A stretch of DNA of 64,000 nt, taken from contig JAXGGA010001680.1 of the NCBI GenBank assembly GCA_038373865.1, positions 62,001-126,000 on the forward strand, in the 5' to 3' direction. How positions within the stretch are numbered: position 1 is the stretch's first letter; every line of letters starts with the position of its first letter. The stretch comes from Uloborus plumipes. Taxonomy: Eukaryota > Arthropoda > Arachnida > Araneae > Uloboridae. A program made the translations under genes and the position numbers. The notes under the pieces are model-generated. The model searched no databases and was not told the DNA's origin. It saw only the letters and a program-made list of their open reading frames with translations. This document shows, in pieces, positions 52,986-61,575 of this stretch.

Positions 52986-53189
52986 TGGTGTACTTCATAT
53001 TGCTGTATTACTATTCTTTTTAAAAAATGTTCCATTTCTACTTATGTAAAGTCAATGTCAGTCTGTGTATCTGTGCGCGATGTCCAATTCATTCTAAAAC
53101 ACTTACAGACTTGAAATTCTCTATGAAGATAGTTTGAAATCTTGGATGATGCTCTTCGATCCGGGTTTTTTTTTTATACGCTTTTATTA

Positions 53190-53420
53190 CTTTCACATAT
53201 GTGTTTGTTTGTATCTATGTAACTCTGAACAAAGATAAAAAGTTCACGTTGTTTACAAAAATAAAAGTAATATATTTAAAACTATTATTAATATTAAAGG
53301 CTAAACTTTATTACCTGTTGATGCATTATAAGTGTTTCATTTGTTTATGTGTGTATGTTCAGTTGCACTCTGAATAAAAGATAAAATTCACGCTCTTTGC
53401 AAATATCAAAGTAATGTATT
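53190..53420 (+). repeat. Dispersed repeat, left half split by the Gypsy insertion
   Basis: It contains two copies of the TTTGTTTGTAT...AACTCTGAAYAAAG word and matches 22160-22370. The rest continues after the Gypsy element at 57954-58110 (TACTAAAGGCTTAATTATAT, GCATGTAAACTTAAGG). Confidence 0.6.
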
Positions 53421-53611
53421 TGTAGTGAAGTGAATTCACCGATTCCTGCGAGGAGACAACTCAACTCGGCAGAGAGAGAGTTGGCGAGAAATTAATGAAA
53501 TTGAGTGTTCGAATGTTGCATTAAAGAGTTGTATATTATTACAAGTTTAAATAAAATAATTGGAGTCAGATAGTTGTGTTATTAAAATACTAAACACACC
53601 CAAAACCTACA
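53421..53611 (+). repeat. Gypsy 5' LTR
   Basis: This 191-bp copy is nearly the same as 57759-57949. Differences include GAGAG/GACAG around 53489, a T/A near 53521, A/G near 53533 and a GT indel near 53575. A TTTAAATAAAATAA stretch may hold the poly(A) signal. Confidence 0.92.
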
Positions 53612-53644
53612 GTGGTGACTTCCGGACTGGTTTGTGCAGGAATA

Positions 53645-54511
53645 ATGCATAACGACACAGAAGTTCAAGGACAAGATTTGCTTACGGGCGATTCAGCTGC
53701 CGGAACTGAAAATACAGAGCAAGCACGCTTTGTGGATCATGTTGGAGTTAAAATTCCGCCCTTCTGGAAGCCGGATCCCAGGATATGGTTTCTACAGCTC
53801 GAAGCACAATTTCGCCGAGCTAAAATCTCCAGTGATGACACAAAATTCGATTACGTAGTTAGCTCGTTGGACGCAGAAATCCTGGCACAGGTAACGGACA
53901 TTTTAATTACGCCGCCAACAAACAACAAATATAATGCAATAAAGGACCGCCTTATATCAACTTTCGCGGATAGCGAATCACAAAGAACACAAAAACTCTT
54001 GAATCAAATCGAACTAGGGGATCGCAAACCTTCGATTTTGCTCTGCGAAATGAGGAACCTCGCCGACCAAAAGGTTAGTGAAAATTTTTTGAAAACCTTA
54101 TGGCTACAACGGCTCCCGATGGACATGCGTAGCATTCTGTCTGTCAGTTCTGATGATTTGAATAAATTGGCTACCATGGCTGATAAAATTTGGGATATCC
54201 GCCCGCCAAATAATTACAATTTGGCATCGGTGTCACAACCAAAAATGTCGGTGGTAACTTTGGAATCCCTTCAAAAGCAAATAACAGATCTTCAAATTCA
54301 GGTGGAGAATTTAAGCTGTAGGGGACGTCCCAACTCACGTCAGCGTTATCGAGGGAAGGCCAACAGCAAGTCCGGCAGCCGCAAGCCCTCCGATCAACGC
54401 GGGATATGCTTCTATCATACAAAGTTTGGAGATAAAGCGTACAAATGCTTACAACCGTGTAGTATGACTCTCCAACGACGGCGTGAGAGCCCAGACGTGC
54501 AGGAAAACTAA
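53645..54511 (+). CDS. gag: Gypsy Gag protein, about 288 aa
   Basis: The frame opens at the ATG of MHNDTEV. It carries IPPFWKPDPRIWFLQLEAQF and the FADSESQRTQKLL segment typical of the retrotransposon Gag domain in arthropod Gypsy elements, then a basic region (SRQRYRGKANSKSGSRK). A knuckle-like CFYHTKFGDKAYKC follows near the end. It stops at 54509-54511. Protease coding continues in the frame one base back, overlapping slightly, so either a -1 frameshift joins Gag to Pol or this copy has a mutation. No canonical slippery heptamer was seen at the overlap. Confidence 0.8.
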   Translation: MHNDTEVQGQDLLTGDSAAGTENTEQARFVDHVGVKIPPFWKPDPRIWFLQLEAQFRRAKISSDDTKFDYVVSSLDAEILAQVTDILITPPTNNKYNAIKDRLISTFADSESQRTQKLLNQIELGDRKPSILLCEMRNLADQKVSENFLKTLWLQRLPMDMRSILSVSSDDLNKLATMADKIWDIRPPNNYNLASVSQPKMSVVTLESLQKQITDLQIQVENLSCRGRPNSRQRYRGKANSKSGSRKPSDQRGICFYHTKFGDKAYKCLQPCSMTLQRRRESPDVQEN

Positions 54512-54895
54512 TACCCCGGCTTTCCACGGCGATAGGAAGCCTAGGGGCGGAGCTGAGTCGCCTCTTTATTAGTGACAAAGCATCAGCGGCCCTTTTCCTG
54601 ATTGATTCCGGTGCGGAAATTTCCGTAATCCATCCAACGCTCTCGGAAAGAAAAAATGTACATAAATTTGAGCTATTCGCGGCTAATCATTCTAAAATTA
54701 AAACTTTTGGACAGAAGCTTTTACGACTCGACCTTGGATTAAGGCGAGACTTCGTTTGGCCCTTCATAATAGCCGATGTCGACAAACCAATCATTGGAAT
54801 AGACTTTTTGGCAAACTTCAACCTTTTGATTGACACGAAAAATCAAATGCTAATTGATGGAAACACAAAACTGTCAACAAGGGGAACGTTTTTTT
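54487..54895 (+). pseudogene. pol: Gypsy aspartic protease segment, frame-disconnected
   Basis: In the frame one base back from Gag the reading is open from 54487. It shows FLIDSGAEISVI (catalytic DSG) and IIGIDFL, the usual end of a retroviral-type protease. It then runs into the T run 54889-54896, beyond which homology continues in a different frame and this one soon stops. A one-base indel in the T run is the simplest explanation. The copy is therefore probably unable to make full Pol. Confidence 0.7.
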
Positions 54896-57748
54896 TCAAC
54901 GAGAAGGCCAGTCATCACTATGGTAGAAGCGCAACAGCCATACATGTATATAGTCTCAAAATTTCCTGATCTGCTCAGACCCAATATTGTAAATACTAAA
55001 ATTATTAAACATGATATTGAGCATTTTATCACCACAAAGGGGCCACCTGTATATAGTAAGGCGCGCAGACTTTCAACAGAGAAATTAAAAGCCGCTCGAA
55101 AAGAGTTTGACTACATGCTGCAACAAGGTTTGTGCCGCCCATCCAAGAGCAGTTGGGCCAGCCCACTGCATTTAACCCAGAAAAAGTCAGGCGATTGGAG
55201 ACCTTGTGGGGACTATAGGGCCCTCAACAATGTTACGGTTCCAGATCGCTATCCGATACCATTTCTGACAGACTGTAACCACATACTACATGGAGCTAAG
55301 ATTTTTTCATCTATTGACTTACTATGGGCATACCAGCAAATACCCGTACATGAAGCGGACATTCCAAAAACCGCCATTATAACACCTTTTGGACTCTTCG
55401 AATTTCCCTTTATGACTTTTGGGCTTTGCAACGCCGCACAGACTTTTCAACGTCTGATGAACACGGCGTTACAAGGGTTAGATTTCCTTTACTGTTATTT
55501 GGACGACATACTTATCGCTTCGAAAGACGAAGAGACACATCGAAAACATCTGTTCCTTCTTTTCGAGCGATTGAATGAGTATGGTCTACGCATAAACCTG
55601 TCAAAATGTATATTTGGTGTAGCACAGATCCAATTTCTTGGATATGAAATCAACTCCGAGGGAATGAAGCCTTGCACCTCTAAAGTGGATGCCATTAAAA
55701 ATTATCCTGAACCTCACTCTGCTACCAGTTTGAGAAGGTTCCTGGGAATGGTTAATTTTTACCACAGATTCATTCCTTCTTGCGCAAGCATACAACAACC
55801 ACTCACTAAGATACTTGCTGGCCACAAAAAGAATAGCACCAAACCTCTTCAGTGGACCGACGAATGTCGAGAATCTTTTTCCAGACTCAAGGATGCCCTA
55901 TGCTCGGTGACTCTGTTAACACATCCAGATCCAGAGGCTCAGCTGAGTTTAGTAACGGACGCTTCAGACACGGCCATCGGAGCCGTCCTTCAACAAGAGA
56001 TCGCCGGAGTTAAAAAACCTCTTAGTTTCTTTTCAAGAGCTCTATCTCCTGCACAGGTGAAGTACAGTGCGTACGATCGCGAACTTCTGGCCATACACAG
56101 TGCACTCAAGCATTTCCAACATCATCTAGAAGGACGTGCGTTTCCTGTGTTCACCGATCATAAACCTTTAACATTCTGTTTCAAACAAAATTCAGATAAA
56201 GCCTCGCCACGTCAGGCCAGGCAACTCAGTTTTATATCCCAATTCACAACGGACATCCGATTCATACGCGGAGATGAAAATGTGGTGGCTGACGCGTTGT
56301 CGCGCATCGACTCCATCACCTTTCCTTCATCCATTGATTATGAAACCTTGGCAAACACACAGGAAGATGAGGAATTGTCCAAGCTTAAGACAGACACTAG
56401 TCTGAAAATCGTACAGCTGCAATTACCTAATTCAACCAAGACCATTTATTGCGACATCTCCACGGACAGAATTCGCCCCTACGTTCCACAACAATTACGT
56501 AAAACGGTATTTACTTCCATCCACGAACTCTCACATCCCGGCATTGCGGCAACCTCCGAATTGGTTGCTGCACGATTCGTCTGGCCGGGTATGAGAAAAG
56601 ATTGCCGGACTTGGGCAAAGACATGCCTAGCGTGTCAGGCTGCCAAAATCCATCGGCATACTCATGCACCTCTATCAACGTTTCTGGTACCCAGTCAGCG
56701 ATTTGAGCACATCAATGTTGATATCGTGGGTCCACTGCCACTGTGTCAGGGGTTTCGATACCTCTTAACGGCCGTAAACCGTTTCACCCGCTGGATCGAG
56801 GCAACGCCAATGGAGGACCAAACTGCTGACACCGTCGCCAAAACTCTGGTAGTGTCGTGGGTTGCTCGTTTCGGCATCCCGGGAAGAATAACTACAGACC
56901 AGGGCCGACAATTTGACAGCCAATTGTTCCGGAGTTTAACAATGTACTTAGGGTCTCAGAACCACACAACAACAGCTTACCATCCCCAGTCAAACGGCTT
57001 AATCGAACGACAGCACCGAACCCTTAAAGCAGCTTTGAAGTGTCATTTGATGTCTCGGAATTCATCTTGGGTGACAGCCCTACCGTTGGTGTTGCTGGGA
57101 CTTCGAACGGCCCTCAAGGCAGACTTGGGTTGTTCGTCCGCCGAGATGGTTTATGGGTCTCCTCTCCGGCTGCCGGGAGAATTATTTGTAGAGTCCAAAG
57201 ACACAAAACATTTAGCCTTCCTCGAGCAATTACAGAATGTTATTCGTTCGCTCAAACCAACACCAACCACGACCCACGGAACAAAGGCCATCTTTCAATC
57301 AAAAGAGCTAAGCACCTGTACACATGTTTTCGTGTACCAAAATGCTGTACAGACACCATTGCAGCCCACCTACAAAGGGCCGTACAAAGTTAGGGCCCGT
57401 GGTAAAAAATACTTCGATCTTGACATTGACGGATCCCAGGTTCCGCGGCGAGTGTCAGTGGACAGGTTAAAACCCGCATTCATGCTGCAGGATGAATGCC
57501 CAACAGGACTGGTCGTTCCGGTTTCAGCTCCTTCTCCTACACCTGCTGTTCCTGATCACGCTCACCCAGTTTCTCCTCCTACACCGGCTGTTCCTGATCA
57601 AGCTCACCCTGCTCCTCCTCCACCGGTTGTTCCCGACCATGCCGACTCCGCACCTCCTCCGCCTTCGGTGATAACGACGAGAGCAGGCCGTAGGGTCCGT
57701 TTCCCGGCAAATTTTCTGGAATCCTCCAGTTCGGATCGCGGTCGCTAG
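54857..57748 (+). CDS. pol: Gypsy Pol: reverse transcriptase, RNase H, integrase
   Basis: The open frame, counted from the first codon at 54854, has reverse transcriptase with YLDD at about 215, RNase H from LVTDAS at about 367, an integrase zinc finger (HELSHPG to CLACQ, about 557-592), and an integrase core with D, D and E in VDIVGP (about 624), TTDQG (about 680) and NGLIERQHR (about 717). The C-terminal end has a Pro-rich repeat (TPAVPDHAHP-like, about 895-945). True homology starts only after the T run at 54896, so the first codons and the ATG are not meaningful. No internal stop follows. The Pro-rich repeat is a small in-frame tandem duplication. Confidence 0.88.
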   Translation: METQNCQQGERFFSTRRPVITMVEAQQPYMYIVSKFPDLLRPNIVNTKIIKHDIEHFITTKGPPVYSKARRLSTEKLKAARKEFDYMLQQGLCRPSKSSWASPLHLTQKKSGDWRPCGDYRALNNVTVPDRYPIPFLTDCNHILHGAKIFSSIDLLWAYQQIPVHEADIPKTAIITPFGLFEFPFMTFGLCNAAQTFQRLMNTALQGLDFLYCYLDDILIASKDEETHRKHLFLLFERLNEYGLRINLSKCIFGVAQIQFLGYEINSEGMKPCTSKVDAIKNYPEPHSATSLRRFLGMVNFYHRFIPSCASIQQPLTKILAGHKKNSTKPLQWTDECRESFSRLKDALCSVTLLTHPDPEAQLSLVTDASDTAIGAVLQQEIAGVKKPLSFFSRALSPAQVKYSAYDRELLAIHSALKHFQHHLEGRAFPVFTDHKPLTFCFKQNSDKASPRQARQLSFISQFTTDIRFIRGDENVVADALSRIDSITFPSSIDYETLANTQEDEELSKLKTDTSLKIVQLQLPNSTKTIYCDISTDRIRPYVPQQLRKTVFTSIHELSHPGIAATSELVAARFVWPGMRKDCRTWAKTCLACQAAKIHRHTHAPLSTFLVPSQRFEHINVDIVGPLPLCQGFRYLLTAVNRFTRWIEATPMEDQTADTVAKTLVVSWVARFGIPGRITTDQGRQFDSQLFRSLTMYLGSQNHTTTAYHPQSNGLIERQHRTLKAALKCHLMSRNSSWVTALPLVLLGLRTALKADLGCSSAEMVYGSPLRLPGELFVESKDTKHLAFLEQLQNVIRSLKPTPTTTHGTKAIFQSKELSTCTHVFVYQNAVQTPLQPTYKGPYKVRARGKKYFDLDIDGSQVPRRVSVDRLKPAFMLQDECPTGLVVPVSAPSPTPAVPDHAHPVSPPTPAVPDQAHPAPPPPVVPDHADSAPPPPSVITTRAGRRVRFPANFLESSSSDRGR

Positions 57749-57758
57749 GAGGGGAGTG

Positions 57759-57949
57759 TGTAGTGAAGTGAATTCACCGATTCCTGCGAGGAGACAACTC
57801 AACTCGGCAGAGAGAGACAGTTGGCGAGAAATTAATGAAATTGAGTGTTCGAATGTTGCATAAAAGAGTTGTATGTTATTACAAGTTTAAATAAAATAAT
57901 TGGAGTCAGATAGTTGTTATTAAAATACTAAACACACCCAAAACCTACA
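57759..57949 (+). repeat. Gypsy 3' LTR
   Basis: This 191-bp copy of the 5' LTR is directly preceded by the purine tract and by the stop of pol at 57746-57748. The small divergence indicates an insertion older than the BEL element but still recent. Confidence 0.92.
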
Positions 57950-57953
57950 TATT

Positions 57954-58110
57954 TAATACTATTAGTAATACTAAAGGCTTAATTATATTACATGTTCATG
58001 TATTATAAATGCATGTAAACTTAAGGGGATATTCAAAAGTTTTTAAAATCACAGGGAAATCAGAGTATCATGTGAATTATTTTGATTAACTCTAAAAGCG
58101 TATTTTTGGT
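57954..58110 (+). repeat. Dispersed repeat, right half after the Gypsy insertion
   Basis: It continues the repeat of 53190-53420. The order matches 22240-22370. 58111-58700 shows no feature beyond A/T runs. Confidence 0.55.
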
Positions 58111-58703
58111 TTCCTTAAACTATATTTTAAAATTATTTCATAATTTGTCCAAAAAATGTTTAATGAATTTTTAAACAAATCTTCATCTCTGTCGAATTTT
58201 TTTAATTCTCGAGTCGGTCATCAACCAAAGTTTTCAAAAGAAGTATTATAAGTTTCAGATTTGATGTTTTATTCAACTCACCTAGACTGCTTGAGGCTGT
58301 TCTAATTACTAACCATTTTAGACAACCATTTAAGACCATTAAGATATAGATTTTTAGACCATTTAAGATATAAAAGATACACCGTTTTTTTCAATTAAAT
58401 TCTTTTTTTTTACTAACGGGAAGTGAGGCTGTTATTTTTATTTATTCCCTTATTTATTCCATTTTAGACGTATTACTTTTTGTTATTTTTATTTTATCTT
58501 TCCAGGATTATTCAAATTTTATGAAACGAATAAGGATTTAAAAAAAAAATCCTTTCAAATTCAAACTTTTTGTTTAGACATGATTTGAACTTTAATAAGC
58601 GTCGAGGATTTTTCATACAAAAAGGAAAATCAATTTCATCGTTTTAATACTAACTTAAACGCAAGATGAAAAAAAAAGGAAAACAATCTATTTATTTTAA
58701 ACT

Positions 58704-58745
58704 AGCCGGGTACCCGACCCTGCCCGGGTTTCTGCCGGGTATGGT
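58704..58745 (-). mobile_element. Helitron-like 3' terminus, minus strand
   Basis: On the minus strand ACCCGGCAGAAACCCGGGCA, then GGGTCGGGTACCCGG, then CTAG and T. GC-rich, hairpin-forming sequence before CTAG is the Helitron 3' form. The 5' end is not found. Confidence 0.45.
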
Positions 58746-58932
58746 GTTTTAGTGACACTCGTTCATGAATTTTTCAACAATAAAGTGCATAGCTATATAC
58801 ACAATGGCTACTTCTGTAAACAATGGTAATTTTTTCTGTCTGGACAAACTAAAAAACTGTATTACACACCGTAAATAAAAATGCACGCTACAAATAATGT
58901 TAAGGTAAATCGGAAATGTTATAAGCTTGGTA

Positions 58933-59804
58933 CAGGGTGCGGCGGATAAACTTGCAGACTTGAAAAGTCAACTAAGGGAAAAGTACTTAATGTATCAGTT
59001 TACTACTTTTTATAAGATATGGTACCCATTCTGAATTTTTATATTAGTTAGATTTAAAAACTACATCGGGAAGAATGACGGCCCCTGTTAATGATGCACT
59101 CATGTACCCTAGATTTGTTGCACTCTTTCGAGCATATCGACTGATGGGATGTCGGTGATAGCAAGCCGGATGTTGTTCTCCAGGCATTGCAGGATCCGGG
59201 GCTTGTCGTTGTAAACGATCGATTTGAGATACCCCAATAAAAATATTCACAGAGTGTCAAATCGGAAGAGCGGGCTGGCCACGGTACGTCACCTTTCAAG
59301 GAGACGTTATCACTCAACTGGTGAACCACAGCAAGTTTGTAGGGATGAAACTGGAGTTCGTTGTGAAGAATTCGTCTCAGTGTCCAATCAAAAATCCCCA
59401 AAGCAGCAGCGTGTTTACGCGCCGAACGCCTGGGAGAGCGCAAAAACGACTCCCTCACTTTTTCGACGTTTTCTAGGGTTCTGGGAATCCGTTGACCTCC
59501 TGGGCCTCTTTTTGCCACACCCCCACTTTCCCTAAATATTTTCACCCACAAAACAGTCGATTCCCAACCATGAACCGAGTTCGGAAGGCACGTTGAGTGG
59601 CGACCGCCGAAAGATTATTTGAAAAGTAAGACTCGGCGGCGAACGCTCGTTGCTCCTTCGTCCAACGCATGGTGAAAACTAAACTATGAGATAACAAAAC
59701 TTCAGGACATTCTCTTTGAAATTAGACTCTTCCCAATCCTTTCTGACCACTCCTTGCTAATTAGCATCCAATTAAAATCAGCAAGTTTCTCTGCCGCACC
59801 CTGT
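58933..59804 (-). mobile_element. Internally deleted mariner-type element
   Basis: CAGGGTGCGGCGGATAAACT at the left and its complement-like AGTTTCTCTGCCGCACCCTG at the right form about 26-bp TIRs between TA dinucleotides (58931-58932, 59805-59806). The element is 872 bp, short for a mariner of about 1.3 kb, and carries a broken transposase. Confidence 0.8.
59054..59670 (-). pseudogene. Mariner-type transposase remnant
   Basis: On the minus strand an ATG at 59670 opens MRWTKEQRAFAAESYFS, a helix-turn-helix start common in mariner-like transposases. After a frame change the longer ORF 59054-59551 reads GPGGQRIPRT, RRSARKHAAALGI, RRILHNELQFHPYKL. It then jumps to WPARSSDLTLCEYFYWG, the WPxRSPDLxPxDFxLWG region with the acidic residue changed to Glu. 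The block with the first catalytic Asp is missing. It cannot be functional. Confidence 0.75.
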
Positions 59805-59806
59805 AA

Positions 59807-61312
59807 ATTAAAATAAATATATATTTACAATATCAACCGCACTGGAGTCAAGTATTTCCAAACAGTACACGTAAAATAAGTCCCATCATTAGTTTATATC
59901 CTTGTGACTACATTGGTGAAAACATCTTACGTACCTAACTTAGAAATTTTTTGACTATAAACATTTTCTGTTCTCTAACTGTTGCCGAAATCAATTATCT
60001 TTTTATTTACCCCGTTAGCGATTATTGGAACAGATGAATCTAAAAATCCTAAGAAAGCAATAAATTTCATACTTACTCCAGTGAAGCCTTGGTTCACATT
60101 TTCATTATGATCAGTATTAATATTGTTGTTGCCAGGCAATAATTTTTTTCAACAATGGACTGAAAATTTAATCATTTAATGGGGAAACTACATGAAATTT
60201 ACTATTTTCCATAATAACTTTTTTAAACTAAGCTTTTTAGAAATAAATTATAACTTATCCTGCTCCCTATTACTGTAGCTATCTACGGTGAAAAAATGGT
60301 TAAAATCGGTTCAGTAGTTTGAAAGATTACCCCGGACATACGGATACAAAAGTAGTCTTTTATGTATATAGATTCTTTTATTTCAATCAAAATATATGTT
60401 GTCACAACTTTCTTTACCTCTTCACTCCTTTTGTCATTTTTGTCACAATTTCTAAAACACTACTACCTCCCTTCCTCAAAGCGGAACATTATTTACAGGC
60501 GGTTTCAAACGATTTTCTTTGCACAGCTTTAAAAAGTGACATCTATTTTCAATTCAAACTGAACTTGGAAAAAAAAAGGAGGTATCAGATATTTAACATC
60601 TTCCAGAGAAACACAACTTTCCCTTTTATCTTGATGCGTTACGATATCGAGCCCGTATCATAACTAAAAGAAACTGAACTTTGATACTTTTCCTACACAG
60701 TCGTAAAATGCAAAATTGCGTTATAGCGCACTTTTGAGGAGTTTGCAAGAATTTATCCTCTCATATCTCAGGTCTTTCCGGTAATATATTCAAATTCATG
60801 ATTCGCTTTACGCAATTCTTCCCTTCCCTCCCGAAAAAAAAAGGAAGAAAGAAATGGTTTGAATTGGTTCAAGTTTTCAGAACTTTTTTTTAGATAAGTA
60901 ATTATTTTTGTACTAACCCTAAAGTGTCATGATTATTTTTTGTTATCAAAAATAGTTTCAATGCAATTTGAAATCCTGAAATAATCGTAAGTAAGATTGT
61001 ACTCTGAACTGCAATACAGTTTCTCTTATAGTAGTAGGAAACGTATTTAATTAAAACATTAAAAACATGCAAAATTAATATTTTTCAGAATTAAAAAAAA
61101 ATGGGACAGTTTACATACCATCAAAATTTGTGTATCCCTAATCCGTAAAAGTGACCTCCAATGCAAAAAAATAATTTAACTGATAAAACTTTAGTAACAT
61201 AACGCATAGCTGGTAACGTTACTTCAGTTTTATCAAATTAGTTACTCTATCGCATTGGAGGCCGCTTAGGATGCCATAATTTTAAACCTTTTTTTCTGTG
61301 ATCAAAGAGTAT
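59807..61312. other. No recognisable gene
   Basis: The sequence is AT-rich. The longest open frame (60319-60663) has no recognisable motif and low-complexity Phe-rich content. No splice-consistent exon pattern or terminal repeats were seen. Confidence 0.5.
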
Positions 61313-61575
61313 AATTGAAGAGCTTGGGAGATGAAGGGGTTAAGTGACAAAACAGAAATTGCGAGTGAATAAAATTCAAAGTTTATTGTTGTAGTTGTTT
61401 CAGCTTTTTTGTTTTCTGGTTTTGTCCTTAACGTGCGTACGAAATTGGTCTATTGACATCTACTGTTTGATGTACCAAGTTTTATTTGCTTACCTGTATC
61501 CATTGCTTACCATTGTACAGAGTGTTCATTTTTTAAAATGTAACTTAGCCCCTTCATCCTCCAAGCCCTTCAATA
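61313..61575. repeat. TIR MITE, copy 2
   Basis: The ends AATTGAAGAGCTTGGGAGAT and CCTCCAAGCCCTTCAAT are inverted repeats. The copy matches 4323-4586 in reverse, including the TTTGTTTTCTGGTTTTGTC and TTACCTGTATCCATT interior. Confidence 0.65.

Larger units (their letters stand above)
52020..53005 (+). repeat. Tandem pair of hammerhead-bearing units (retrozyme-like), split by a pogo-type MITE
   Basis: Two units share GTCYCTCGCYGGTGARCTATT, TAGCTRCCAGTTT, GAGAATTTNTGC, then a hammerhead motif. After removing the 547-bp insertion and its 2-bp duplication, the CTGATGA boxes (52141 and 52930) are 240 bp apart. Tandem units of this size with type I hammerheads are the known form of animal retrozymes and of some hammerhead satellites. 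Confidence 0.65.
53421..57949 (+). mobile_element. Gypsy-type LTR retrotransposon, full length but with frame breaks
   Basis: 191-bp LTRs (53421-53611, 57759-57949) begin TGTAGTGAAG and end CCTACA, with TATT on both sides as a 4-bp target duplication. The LTRs differ by a few substitutions and two compensating 2-base indels. TGGTGACTTCCGGACTGG follows the 5' LTR by one base (primer site) and AGGAGGGGAGTG precedes the 3' LTR (purine tract). Gag, protease, RT, RNase H and integrase follow in Gypsy order. No envelope gene. Confidence 0.93.

Noticed and set aside
60319..60663. A 114-codon ORF in the right flank
   Set aside because: It is Phe-rich and low complexity with no splice context or recognised motif.
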